Origin: Cordilura impudica
Taxonomy: Eukaryota > Arthropoda > Insecta > Diptera > Scathophagidae
Direction: 5' to 3'
DNA length: 64,000 nt
NCBI GenBank assembly: GCA_963682025.1
Contig: OY821520.1
Location: 1,747,001 to 1,811,000, forward strand
In this document: positions 44,229-56,095 of the stretch, piece after piece
Position numbering within the stretch: position 1 is the stretch's first letter
How the letters are laid out: every line of letters begins with the position of its first letter
Program-made: the position numbers and the translations under genes
The notes under the pieces: model-generated
What the model saw: only the letters and a program-made list of their open reading frames with translations
Told to the model about the DNA's origin: nothing
Database searches by the model: none

Positions 44229-45356
44229 TATCCCAGCATGCATTGAAAATTTATTTCTCCAATGTTGGAGAAAAGTTAAGTTCTCAAATTGATGTCCAAT
44301 GTAATTCTAAACTTGAGTTGAACAATTTTTCTCATTGTTTCCTTTCAACTTGACATCAAGTTGAGACTTAAAATTTTGTCCAATCTTTGAGAAATATTTT
44401 AACTCTCAATTGGATATCCAACACTTTTCTCCACTTGAGCACATTTTTGCAACTTGAATACGATTTGTGTTTAGTTTGAGATATTATTTATATATGTCAT
44501 AAATAATAAATTAAATTAAAAAAATGCCAAAAAAAAGTGCAGATAATTAATTGATATATTTTTAATTATATCTACTTTTTTCGAATTTTTTAATTAAATT
44601 CTCATTTATGACATATTTAATATTAAAATTCAAAAAATGTACAAATAATTAATCTATTTTTAATTCTAAATTGACAGACATTAACATGTACATAATAATA
44701 TTAGATAGCAGATTCCAACGCTCGAAATTTGAGTGCAATTTCTAGGCGGCTTTATTTTTCAACTTAGCCAATTCACAAACCAACACATTTATGGTTTATT
44801 ATTATTGTGAATGAAGATAACAAACTCATTAAAAAACAAATTAACGAATTTAATAAAACACACATAACATATGTATAATTTTATGTATGTGTTAGTAGCA
44901 ACTTTAAATGCAATTTATTCAAAACAAAGGAAAAAATTTAAAAATCTGTAAATCTTATAAACGTTTGGTCAAAATCGGGATAAAGCGGTAGAACAAAACA
45001 TCGGTCACAAGAAATCGCCTAGCCTGTTAATATTATAGATATGTGGTGAAATTAAATTGAAACATTCAAAAAAAGTACATTGTTTTCATTTCTAAAATTA
45101 GTATAATTTTTTTTAATATGGCAATTCCGTACCTTCCATTTGATACCGATTGGAGAAATTTCTTTGCTATTAAGTTAAGAATCACAAATTTCTCAATTTG
45201 ATAACTAAGAAAATCACCATATAAAAAATTTGCCTTTTAAGTTGAGAAGACTATAATCGGACTATTGAGGTGCATTTGAGAATTTACGTTGGAGATTCGA
45301 GAAATGTATTTGATCTCAAATGCACCTCAAGTTGATAGCAAACAAAAATGTTTATT
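44229..45356. mobile_element. Unnamed element inserted in G6
   Basis: It interrupts G6 between ACTACTGAGCAATA and TGGATGTAATAAACGC. The left edge TATATCCCAGCATGCATTG shares TATATCCCAGCA with the 3' end of the H3 Helitrons (52071). Subterminal stretches contain CTCAAATTGATGTCC-like and CAAATGCACCTCAAGTTGA words repeated in both orientations. The class is uncertain; a Helitron relative is possible. Confidence 0.5.
44705..45039 (-). mobile_element. Non-autonomous Helitron, family H1, copy e
   Basis: On the minus strand it starts TCTATAATATTAACAGGCTA after an A and ends GAGCGTTGGAATCTGCTA, with CTAG changed to CTAT. It has the standard H1 body and is the innermost layer of a three-level nest. 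Confidence 0.78.
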
Positions 45357-45740
45357 TGGATGTAATAAACGCACACTAACCCAATTTGACCGAGATCAAT
45401 ACGATAATTTTTATCTTATGGCAATTTAAGTCGATCTCATGGGTGTCCTTTGTATGGGGACTAGGTCTGGAAAGCACCGATTGTCACTAAATTTTAATAG
45501 AGTTCATCCTATGGCCGATAGAAGCCAATATAATAAATTTCATCATAATAATTACAACGCTTACATGGACACCCAGACGGACAGACAGGTGGACGGACGG
45601 ACATCGCTAAGTCGACTCAGAACGTGATTCTGAATCGATCAGCACAATGAAAGATGGGTCTATGTCAAATATTTTTGGTACTAACAAACATCAACATAAA
45701 CTCATTATACCCTGAACACATAGTGGTATAGGGTATAAAA

Positions 45741-46089
45741 AGCTTTTTACACTACGAGTAAAAGATTTAGCTGGTATATATGGATGAGCTTTTCTGGAGA
45801 AGCTAATTTGGAAAATTTCTACTAAATCTCGTACGAAAATTATAGTATTCTCATGTTCGTTTCTTTTATAAGTTTGGTTAAAATAGCATAATTAACGATC
45901 CGATTAGTGAGTCTCCCCTTGGCCTTAAAATAGTGAAAATTTCCACAGGGACCTATAACAAATTGTATGGTATTTTGCTTATTCGAGTGTGTTTTGATGG
46001 TTTTGATTATTAATTTTAGATAATATGAAGTAATAAAAAGGCACAAGAAATGTTTTTTTGTTTTATTGAATATCAAAATATATGAAAAA
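45741..46089. other. Spacer between G6 and the piggyBac remnant
   Basis: Nothing recognised; it could contain the 3' end of the piggyBac element, but no TTAA-flanked terminus was identified. Confidence 0.4.
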
Positions 46090-48868
46090 ATTAAATAAAT
46101 AACTGTTGTGATGCTTCTTACCGATTTTCCAGTGAAAGTTTGCAGCAATGTTGAATGCACCCCTCACGACATAAGTGGCATGATGGCCGATTTGATCGAG
46201 GAGCAAAAGAAGATGCAGCTACTGCGTGTGTGTGTTTTAAAATTATTTTATTTTACCTTTACAATGAGTGTTTCCATAGCCCTTCGGATCGTGGGATAGC
46301 TGTTATATGTTCACTGATAGCTCGTTCTTCAATAATTGCTAATTGTGTCGTGTGCAATTGTTGGTTTTTTTACTCGCTAAATTCCATTATATATATATAT
46401 ATGATAAATGCAGCTAATGCAGCAATATCTATCATATTGTAGAACACTTCAAGTGGCCAGCGGGTTGTTGATCCATTGTATCCACGCCGGATATATTAGC
46501 ATTTTAATCCAGAACTTTCAGGACTTCCTTTTTTCGGTTGTGTGTACATCGCAAGTATAGTGTATTGTAGGCAGCAAAATGACAGCTTTATTCTTCTTTT
46601 CTTTATTCATTTGAGCACAGTGATACAACGCCTTCGTAGAAGCCAAACAAATAAGTGTATACTGGACGCGCAGGACTTTTCAGGAACTTACGTCGTACAA
46701 ATGTTGAGCGTACTGTAGCAACAAATACAGTTTTCTTCCTCATCAATGTACGCGCACCATCCAATGTGGAGAAAAATTTTCTGCATAAATTGTGCGACCT
46801 GTATTCACATACACAATATTCTGCCACTGATTTACCTCACGCTCTTAACCAGACAACTTCACAGAGTAAATCATGCCTTTGAGGGGATAATAAGATTTCG
46901 AATCGCAAAGTCACCATACCTTTATTCCGTACTTGGAAGGAATGTATTGTGTAAACCGTGTGTGGCCGCCAAATTAGGCTGCATTTAATAAATCGATCGT
47001 ATGATAATGCAGCTTTGTATATTGGAGCACGGGCTGGGCCTCATAGTTCCTTAGTGGGCTCATTATTCGATTTGGACTGCCCAGCATACAAAATAATAGT
47101 CAAAAATGCATCGAACTCTTTTAGAGAGACTGTTTTCCATTCCTTTTGTTCGTAGAATTTGCCGAATTCCATACAGTTGTTACGTCTCTGGCTTTTCGAT
47201 TGGTTTCTCGGCATCACTTGAAGTAATCTTGGACTAAAGCCCACTACATATAGAGGTGAAAAAGGTAGCCCTGGCAACGGCAATCAGTATAAAGGGGGAT
47301 AAACCTATAACCAGGCTTTATGAAGGTCAATGGAACCGAATAAGTCAGGTTAATGATTACTTCCTTCTGTATTGTCCAATGGACAGAATTGAGAAGAAAT
47401 AAAAACTTTGTTACAAAACTTAGTGATAAAAAGGACTGAAGTAGTTTGAATACACAATATTATCTAAAGGAGGATACGATCAAATGGTACATGGACGGGT
47501 CAAAGACCGGAAATGGAACAGGGACGGTATTCTTTGGGCCTAGAATCGAATACCACGAATCAATGAGAATACACGAGTATTTTCCAGGCGAATATTTATA
47601 CCATCGATAGATGTGCACAGATTAACTTAAATAGAAAGTACAAAAGACGGGACATAACCATATTATCAAATATTCAAGCTGCTATTCGACCACTAGGCTC
47701 CTATGTAGTAAACTCTAAGTTAGTATGGGACTATCTGCAGAGACTGAATGAGCTAGGCAGACACAATAAAGTCAGCCTTTGTTGGGTCCCGGGGCATATT
47801 GTTAATTTCCAAGGAAATGAACAAGCAGATGAGCTTGCCAGAAGGGGAGCTTCCACAAAGCTAATGGGGCCGGAACCGTTTTGTGGACTAGGAAAAGTAG
47901 TATGGGAAGGCGTACTCAGAGGACATGAAAATGAGGTCAGATAGGAGCTTTTCTCGAGCCACTTAGGCTTAGGGCAATTTAAACTCTTGTTAGGTAACTA
48001 CAACAGCAAGACATTTGAGTCATGTATCGGATTATCAAAGAACGGACTGAGAATACTAACCGGGATTTTAACTGGTCATTGAAGGCTCAGGGAGCAACTG
48101 AGCAAGTAAGGAATTGAAGCGAGCTCCATGTGAAGATTCTGCGATGAGAAGGCAGAATCACCGGAGCACATACTGGGGGATGTGGAGCTTTAATGCATAA
48201 GAGGAAAAAGCACCTGGGTTCTTTCCACATTCCAGGGAGCGAAATAAAATCACTGGAACCAACCAACACCCTCGAATTTCTGGGGGCTTCAGGGTTGGGT
48301 GAGATTTTATAGGGACAAACTATTAGCAGAGGGCAGTGCAATAGAGCATTTGGCCGCAGTACTTTCGACACCTCTTTTATACAATACAATACAATATAAT
48401 GATAACATACGCCATATCTTCGGCGGTGAGCATGCGGAGTACGATGTGGGGACCATATGAGTCTTTCACTGGCCCTGGTTTCCTTCTTATGTAGTCGACC
48501 ACGTTATGAGCACGAATTCGAGTATTCGGTGGTACAATTTTGCTCCATTTCGTGCCATTTTTAGGTGTTAAATAACTGTCAGAAGTTTCGGTAGTGGCTG
48601 GAGCAGTTTCAAATTAATCTTACCGTCTTCAACTAGCTCCTCATTAATTTCCACATGCGGTTCACTTGCGACATCCGACTCATCAACGTCAAGATTCGGC
48701 TGATATGTTAGACCGTCATTATCTTCAACCTCGATGTCAAATGCAACATTATCGTTACCATTGTCACTCTTCTCGTCAATTGTAAATTCATCAATAACAC
48801 GTATCTCCTCCTAAGTCATTTGGTGGTAGCGTATCTCCATTGCCTCAACATCCAAATTTGAATTTGAC
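46090..48868 (-). pseudogene. piggyBac-like transposase pseudogene, split by a LINE
   Basis: Minus-strand N-terminal part (48390-48868) begins MSNSNLDVEAMEIRY, a stop, then an acidic region (DEKSDNGNDNVAFDIEVED) and a NGTKWSKIVPP segment. After the inserted LINE the catalytic domain (46100-47200) reads MEFGKFYEQKEWKTVSLKEF, AFLTIILYAG, PIYKAALSYDRF, KFFSTLDGARTLMRKKTVFV (DNYFTS..L in active enzymes), PVYTYLFGFYEG, then WPLEVFYNMIDIAAL near 46450. A cysteine- and histidine-bearing tail follows to about 46110. Block order is that of the DDE piggyBac family. Numerous stops and shifts, and loss of the catalytic aspartate in STLD, show that it is dead. Confidence 0.8.
47221..48400 (+). pseudogene. 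LINE fragment with RNase H domain and (ATACA)n tail, inserted in piggyBac
   Basis: The plus strand reads SPLHIEVKKVALATAISIKG, ITRLYEGQWNRISQ, then IKWYMDGSKTGNGTG (first RNase H catalytic D), AQINLNRKYKRRDITILSNI, VNSKLVWDYLQRLNELG and VPGHIVNFQGNEQADELA (last catalytic block), then KNGLRILTGILTGH. It ends near 48360 with an ATACAATACAATACAATATA tail. This is the RT-distal RNase H and C-terminus of an I/LOA/R1-type non-LTR element. Frameshifts around 47400-47590 and after 48080 inactivate it. The tail orientation shows it inserted antisense to the piggyBac gene. Confidence 0.85.
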
Positions 48869-50364
48869 ATTTTTCTTTATACTTTTATGCACAAATTTAA
48901 AAATTCCGCATTCGATGTTTACTGTACGTTATATGGTTTTGTATCTGAAACTTTTTTTGTTTGTTTTACACTGTATAATTTGTTGTTGATTTTTTGTCTC
49001 GTATAACTGTTCGTAAACATTTTGAGAGCAGGCAAGATGTAGCAAATCTTGTTTTGGCATACAAATCGCTGTTGTAAGCATTCAACTGAAAAATTATATA
49101 CAGGTAACAAAAACCAAAAACACACAATTCAACAAAACTTATTAGCGATTTGTTCTAATAATAATACAAAGTACGTAAGGACCTTTTCAAAAACACCTTT
49201 AATCGATTCAGCGCACTTTTTCGTTCGGTTCGGGTATTCAACTCATACAACATTAAGGAGTTGTGAAAGTTTTAAATTCAAAAAGGTCCCCATGGACCTT
49301 CTCACAAACAGAAGAGTTAAGCATAAGTTACATTAATAGGCACAAGGATGCTGACGGCTAATAAGTCGTGTTGGTTTAAAATTAGTTTAACCTTTTAATT
49401 GGAAATCATTGATTCTACGTAATATAATCTAAACTGATTTTATTAATATTAATGCCAATTTAGCACAATCTTTAATAAAAATTTGATAGCCCAATATTAT
49501 TACATAAATATTTGTTTTTCCTAACACAGAACTCATAAATTACAAACTATAATACATGTTGACATTTTACGTTCATTTTAATAAAGCTACTAATACACCT
49601 GCATTAATCAATAAGGTTTTATAATAAAACAGTTTTTAGAAGGCACTAAATCATTTAAGGGATTTTGTATTTATGTACACCAACACAAATATATCACATT
49701 CACACTCACACATATGTCGATCGGCACATATTTAATAAGCCATTAATATAATGAAATAAACATTTTCGTATAAATAGCGAATTTGACACAGTAAAAACCA
49801 CGAAAATAAAAACGCAAAAAAAAGGAACTATAAATCATAATTTTCCGTTAAACTGAAAGCCCACATAGGGAGTTTTACTCATTCATGCCTAAGTATTCTT
49901 AATAGAATAGAACAAACAACATCAACAACAATAGAAAAACAAAAATAAACATAAAGTATAAAATAATATTGAAATAAACTGGATGGCAGACCGCCATGAG
50001 ATTTTTGGGTTTATATTAATGTTTGTTTGTTTGTACGCAAACTTGCTTTAATAAATAAATACAAACATGTTTATGAATATGTTATTGATTGTTATAGGTA
50101 ACAAACTAAAATAGATAGGGTATAGGTATAACTTTTGAACATTTTTTTAATATATCAAGTCCTCCCTTTTCACTGACTAAACAAAGTACATATTTTATAT
50201 ATTTATATATTTTCTTAAAATAGGCGTTAGATTTTGTATTTAACCCATTTTTGTCTGAGCCAAATCTACAAATTTACCAATTAAATATCAAGAATAAACT
50301 TAAATTACTATATATATGTTTTTAATAAAATTGAAATAATAGTATTTTTTCATTTTAATTTAAA
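48869..50364. other. Spacer, nothing recognised
   Basis: No exon or transposon terminus recognised. A small inverted repeat AAGGTCC-CCAT-GGACCTT lies at about 49279-49296. Confidence 0.5.
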
Positions 50365-50446
50365 CTAGTACAGCCCAGCACTCGATATTTGAAAGCAAAT
50401 TCTAGGAAATATTAATTTTTCATTTGATTTTGTCTTCCAATGTTTT

Positions 50447-50479
<33 letters not shown>

Positions 50480-50808
50480 TATATATATATATACTATATA
50501 TATATATATATATTTATGAATATTTAAATGAACCTAAAGGTATCTTAATCAATTTTAGCAATTCACAATTCAACACAGAGCGTCTGATATATAACTTAAT
50601 TATTAGCCTTCACAGGGCGTAACGAATTATTATAAATATTTTATTTTATTTAATTTAATATATTTTTAAAACAGATTAAACAAAAATTTTATCATTCTCA
50701 GCTTCTCCTCCATATGAACCATAACTATGGCAATTTTAACACTCCTCCGTAACCGCGTATTGCTTAAAAAGGGAACTAAAAATTTACCTTCACGTATTAA
50801 TATATGGA
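50365..50808 (-). mobile_element. Non-autonomous Helitron, family H3, copy a
   Basis: On the minus strand it starts TCCATATATTAATACGTGAA after an A and ends GAGTGCTGGGCTGTACTAG before a T. The 3' hairpin is CTTTCAAATATCGAGTGC (decayed). A (TA)n tract at about 50447-50515 has expanded inside it relative to copy b. Confidence 0.75.
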
Positions 50809-50895
50809 TTTTTCAAATGGAATTTGAAAATTAAGTTTGCCATGTCGTTTCAGTCTCACTCAACATATGTACATTCTGCAGTAAACAAAATTTTT

Positions 50896-51922
50896 GATGG
50901 GTAAACATCTATACGCGCAGGGGGTAAAAATCTATTTCACAATACAATCAAAAAAAAGATGTAAGATGTAAGACGTAAAACTATATCGGTGTGACTTAAG
51001 ATTGCATTGGTGGAAATATTATGACATGTAATAACTTTTTGTCTCTGTTTTCTGCAGTATATATCTTCACTTTTTGTAAACATTTATAATTTGTTTCCTC
51101 TATCATTTAGAAGTACTCTTAACGTTTTAATTTATTCCATATAAATAACACAATTATCACTGCATTTAATATTAATGATAATCAAACATAAATAAAAATT
51201 AAAAATAAATGAATTACAGTAAAAAGGAAGTGTTTGGAGATAAAATGGAGGGACAATTCATTCGAAAGTGTTTGGAGAAAAAACGAAGGCACGATTTCAT
51301 TAGGAAGTGTTTGGAGATAAAATGAGGGAGCGAAAAATAAAAAATTAAAAATGAAAAAAAAAAAAATGAAAAATAAAAAATGGAAAATGAGGAATAAAAA
51401 ATCAAAAATGAGAAATGAAAAATAAAAAATGAAAAATGGAAAATGAAAAATAAAAAATGAAAATGAAAATGAAAATGAGAAATGAAAATTAAAATTGAAA
51501 AAAAAAAATGGAAAATAGCAAATGAAAAATAAAAAATGAAAAATAAAAAAAGAAAAATTACAAATGAAAAATTTTAAATGAAAAACAAAAATTGAAAAAC
51601 AAGAAATGAAAAAAAAATCGAAAATGAAAAATAAAAAATGAAAAATGAAAATAAAATTGAAAAATAAAAATATGAAAAATAAAAAATAAAAAAGTAAAAA
51701 TAAAAAATGAAAAATAAAAAATGAAAAATGAAAAACGAAAAATAAAAAATTAAAAATTAACCAGTTGAAATAATAATTAATATTTTTATATTAGCAGAGC
51801 CCCTGCAGCTGATACATAGATGACGCTTTCTGTTTGATTTTAAAAAAGTGCCACAAAAGCATCTTTAATTACTAGTAGTTTACACATCTACCCACACATC
51901 GGAATCACTTGATTTTTTTTTT
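50896..51922 (+). mobile_element. HL1 element, copy D, complete with short satellite core
   Basis: The left end is GATGGGTAAACATCTATACG, then CGCAGGGGGTAAAAATCTAT and CGGTGTGACTTAAGATTG. The left arm runs to about 51330, with GGAAGTGTTTGGAGATAAAA repeated three times (51225-51325). The A-rich core is 51330-51760 and the right arm ends TAGTTTACACATCTACCCAC, GGAATCACTTGATT and a T-run. This is the best intact reference copy (about 1.03 kb). It also supplies the empty site for the Helitron in copy C. Confidence 0.78.
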
Positions 51923-52067
51923 GTAGTGCCTACCATCGAGAGAAATGAGTTACTAGTAGTGTTTATAAGCATGTGTTAGTTGTGCTACACTGATCGAAAT
52001 CCATAGACGTAACACAATGCCGATATTGAATTGGTTTGTGTAGGTTTTGTATGAATGTTAATATAAA

Positions 52068-52422
52068 CTAGTATATCCCAGCACTCGATATTCGAGCGCA
52101 AATTCTAGGAAATATTATTTTTTCATTCGATTTTAGTCTTCCAATATTTTTTTAATGTTAATCAATCTTAGCAATTCACAACTCAACACAGAGCGTCTGA
52201 TATATAATTTAAATCATTCGCGTTAACAAGGTGTAACGAATTATTATATATATTTAATTTTATTTAATTTAATATATTCTTAAGACAGATTAAACATAAA
52301 TTTTATCTTTCTAAGCTTCTCCTCCATATGAACTATAACTATGCCAATTTTCACACTCATCCGTGCCCGCATATTGCTTAAAAAGGGAACTAAAAATTTA
52401 CCTTCGCATATTAATATATGGA
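52068..52422 (-). mobile_element. Non-autonomous Helitron, family H3, copy b
   Basis: On the minus strand it starts TCCATATATTAATATGCGAA after an A and ends GCGCTCGAATATCGAGTGC, TGGGATATA, CTAG before a T. It has the intact 3' hairpin GCGCTCGA/ATCGAGTGC 9 bp from CTAG. It is 355 bp and non-coding. Confidence 0.85.
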
Positions 52423-52589
52423 TGAATAAAATGGATAATGGTTGAGTTCACGATGAACACGTTGAAATTTTAAATATATTTTGTTGTTTTAAAATTTTAA
52501 ATCTTACATTTTGAAAGTTTAAAATAGAATGTAAAGAAAATTTATAATTTTTATCTATAAGTTTGAGATTTATTAAATCCAATAAGTAA

Positions 52590-53000
52590 GTAATTAATTT
52601 CTTTAAAAAACAAAAAAATGCCTTTACTATTTTACATACTTTGTTACAGACCAAGCACTCCGCTCCATTTAGCGCGTTTAAACAAAAGAAAAAATTTCTT
52701 TCACATTTTTCATACCACATAATTGCTTCATTTTCATTAAAGATCTATTTATAAAAAATAAGCTTTAATAAAACAAAAAATTCAGCATTGCTGTAAACAT
52801 TCTCTGTGTACCTATTAAAAAAACAATGTAAGAATTTCAAAAGGCAGTATGACATAGACCTGCTTTGTTCAAAAGCTTTCGTAAGACAGAATAAAATTAT
52901 TGTTTACTTTTACCTTCGGTGAGTATATTTGTTTTCGTTCGGCTGTATATATGTATAAGAAGCCGATTAGATTTTAGGTCCCTGGCGCTGGTATGGTCAG
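52590..53000 (-). repeat. Dispersed repeat shared with 43526-43915
   Basis: Same block order as the first copy, including the conserved minus-strand peptide CERNFFFCLNALNG and the GAAGCCGATTAGA end. Divergence is moderate. Confidence 0.55.
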
Positions 53001-54042
53001 CTATTATCTAAATGCTTATGTGTTATTATACAAACACACACAATGCTTTCAAATGAATGTATGTTTTCAAACAGACACACACGATGCAGTCAGATGAGTA
53101 GATGTTTTCATATATGTTAGCATTAAAACAGGGGTGACCACAATATTCGTATGAAAGTGCAAACACTATTACATATAAAGAAAAGAATTCTTAATTTTAT
53201 TTAAAATAAAATTAAAAATACGGAGGGTACGCCGTTCATGCTAAATGTAAGTTTAGCAGGAACAAATAATTTTTCTTGTTTTGTTCAAGACAAAAACAAA
53301 CATGAATATTGTAGTATGCAATGTGTACTCATATACAAACATATTTGTTTCAAAGTTGCAAAGTATAACTCTTTGCTTGAGTTCTCATTTGGTTGTTTTC
53401 AGCAAATGTATATGAATTTAACTTTTTACCAAACAAACTTTGGTTTTGGTTACTGCTGAGGGTTGGTGACTCTTCCCATGTAAAACCTGTCATGCAGAAT
53501 ATAGATCAACTTTTGAAACATATGTGCCAATGTTTTTTGCTTTATTTAAGTTAATAACATTTGATCTTGAGCCTGAATAATTTCAAACTCAATCATGAAA
53601 ACAATTTTTTTATATTTTTATTCCTCACTTTATCTGAGGATAAAGTTTAATAAACATTCTGCTTTAGCCTTAAAATTATTAGTGAAAAATAAATCGCTTT
53701 CCCACTTCTCATCTGAATTCATATAGCTCACTTTGTAAAGTAATAATTTGAATTTTAAACTTAAGACTTACACTGATTTTTCCAAGTTCTTCTTAATTCA
53801 CAGCTGTTAATGTATCTACATTGAATATCTCGAACTCTAATGTGTACCAACAAGTCATACGAAAGTGATCTTGCTTTGTTCTTTCGTATAAGCAAATAAA
53901 ACAACAGAAAACGAAAAAGACAAAATTGTTCGTGTATTTGTGCTTGGCGCTGAGTGATGTGTGTGTGTAATCGTATACACTGCATATGCCTAAGTGCTTT
54001 CACACAAACAAATGAGCATCGAGTACACAGGCCATGGGCATA
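53001..54042. other. Spacer, nothing recognised
   Basis: Contains the short word shared with 30928 (53150-53187). No gene recognised. Confidence 0.45.
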
Positions 54043-54220
54043 TCTATAATATTAAGAGGTAAGGCGATTTATTGTGACCGATGATTTGTTCCACAATTTT
54101 CTCCCGATTTTGACTAAACGTATCTTATGTAAAAGGTATTTCTTTTTTAGCTGTCCACTGAAAACTTTATGTATAAAACTGTTTATATATGCTACTGCTT
54201 TTCTAATAGTGTTTGAAATT
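54043..54220 (+). mobile_element. Non-autonomous Helitron, family H1, copy f, 5' part only
   Basis: Starts TCTATAATATTAAGAGGTAA after an A and continues GGCGATTTATTGTGACCGAT, CTCCCGATTTTGACTAAACG and TTTCTTTTTTAGCTGTCCAC, then loses similarity. Confidence 0.65.
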
Positions 54221-56095
54221 TTATAGTTTTAACTTTTGATTTAGAATCAGTTAAAATATCAAGTATACACTATATAAAATTTTATAAAGAATTCACTGAT
54301 CGCTATTGTTGTAATATATTGAATAATATCTTAAACTCTGTAAAAATGTAAATATAAATATATATAATGAAAAGAAATAAAGACGATATTTATAAATTAA
54401 AAAAAAAAAAATTGTTAAAAATTTCATTTGTGCTAACCAATTTTAACGGTTTATTGCGATTATTGTGAATAACGGTATTTCTAATTAATGAGAGCTTTTT
54501 TTTTTGTAAAGAAAACAGTTGAAAACATAAGTTCCACAAAGAGATGATAATTATTCCATACATATGTAGTTGAAGTTTTGTAAAACAGTGATTCACAATG
54601 ATAACAAAATGTGCCATTATTTATGATCGTTCTGCTCTGTATTTTATGGTTTATGTTATCAAACAATATTTATATTCACAGCGGTAAGAAAGAGCCATAT
54701 ATTGCGAGCTAACTTTAAGAAATAAAGTATTTTCGAGTTCCATTAAAAAAAAAAATGTAACAAGCTGGATACTTGGTCTATAGATGTAAAAATGTTAGAT
54801 GTTTGAGAAACTTTTATGCCTTGAGTGTTCCCCAGATAATGATTTTCATTTTTATATATAAATAAAATTACCATTTCCTTTTAAAGTTAACTAAGGCTAA
54901 AATCACGAAACAATCTTTACTCACTGTTCAACTCATATACACATACATACATACATACATATGAACGTTTGTATGTATTTTGATTTAGAGTCTGTATGAA
55001 TATAAAGTGTAATAAATAGAGCAAAAACCATACAGCAGCATTTTTGTATTTGACAACCACTTAAAATATGCGATAAAATTTGAAGTGGAGAGAACAAAAA
55101 ATAAATAAAAATTCCTCGTACATTTATATCTAAAAGCATCATGATAAACAATTACCACTACTACTACAACCACTGTGTGGAAAAAAAGTTCAAAGAATAC
55201 AAAACAACAAATGATATAAAAACGCGACCTTAACTTTACTAATAGATATAACAAAAAAAAAAAAAAAAAACACACGCATACACATACACAACTTCATTTA
55301 AATATTTTTTTCGTTTTTAACATGTTAAAAACAAATGACAGCGACATCCAATAAAAATGCTACTGAAACAATACACGACAAAGAAAAACATTACGCAATT
55401 TCACTCTCTTTAAATAAAATTATCATTTGTGGAAAAATGTCATTTACAATTTACACTTTTTTTTCTTTATTTCTATTTAATGTTTTTTTATTATAATTTA
55501 ATTTCTGTTCCTTTGTAACATTTGTTTCGATCTAGGAAAACATGAGGGAACAGCTTAAATTAAGGATAGAAATAAAATTCGAAAATTAATGCAGGACCAG
55601 GGAATGAGAGAACTTAAATTCCGTTTATATTTTTCTTCCTTCTGTATTATTTTATTTTGCGTTTACTGATAACATTTTTTTCTTTACCTTTACCATTATA
55701 ATGTTTCATTATAAAGAAGGGAAAAAATCCAACAAAGTTTGTTTGTAATTTTCCTTACCAATATTCACTTTTTATACTTATTCCTTACTAAGTCTATTAC
55801 AATTAATGATTTTTTTTTTTACCTGTAAAATCATTCCTTTTCAGAATGAAACTTACAAATATTTTCCTAGCAGATTTACACTATTGTTTTCAAAGGCAAA
55901 CGATAAAAAGTATTTTAGTGGCATTCACAGTATTCCGATAAAGTAAACAATCATTGAATGATTTACAAATTCATATTTTATTTTTAGTGCATTTACAAGT
56001 TTCTGTTCTTATGAATGAACAGCTGATATATATCAGCAAATCCTTTGTAAAGAATATGCATATTTCTTAAACAAAAAATATATATGTTCTAATTA
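54221..56095. other. Spacer, nothing recognised
   Basis: AT-rich with an ACAT repeat (54943-54960) and A-runs (55252-55270). No exon or element terminus recognised. Confidence 0.5.

Larger units (their letters stand above)
43916..45740 (-). mobile_element. GTCY-type element, copy G6, split by nested insertions
   Basis: 43916-44228 and 45357-45740 together follow the order of copy G5: AATGGACCGATCCTGACCAT, AAGTGTAGATCGGGAAAC, TGGACTACTGAGC, break, GGATGTAATAAACGCACAC, the GGAC microsatellite at 45580-45603, then CACATAGTGGTATAGGGTAT. The terminal palindrome is mostly lost. The inserted 1.13 kb contains an H1 Helitron. Confidence 0.78.

Noticed and set aside
46155..47155. Several 65-95 residue plus-strand frames
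   Set aside because: They are antisense to the piggyBac coding blocks, which match a known family.
50440..50622. YIYIYI-rich 60-residue frame
   Set aside because: Translation of a TA microsatellite within an H3 Helitron.
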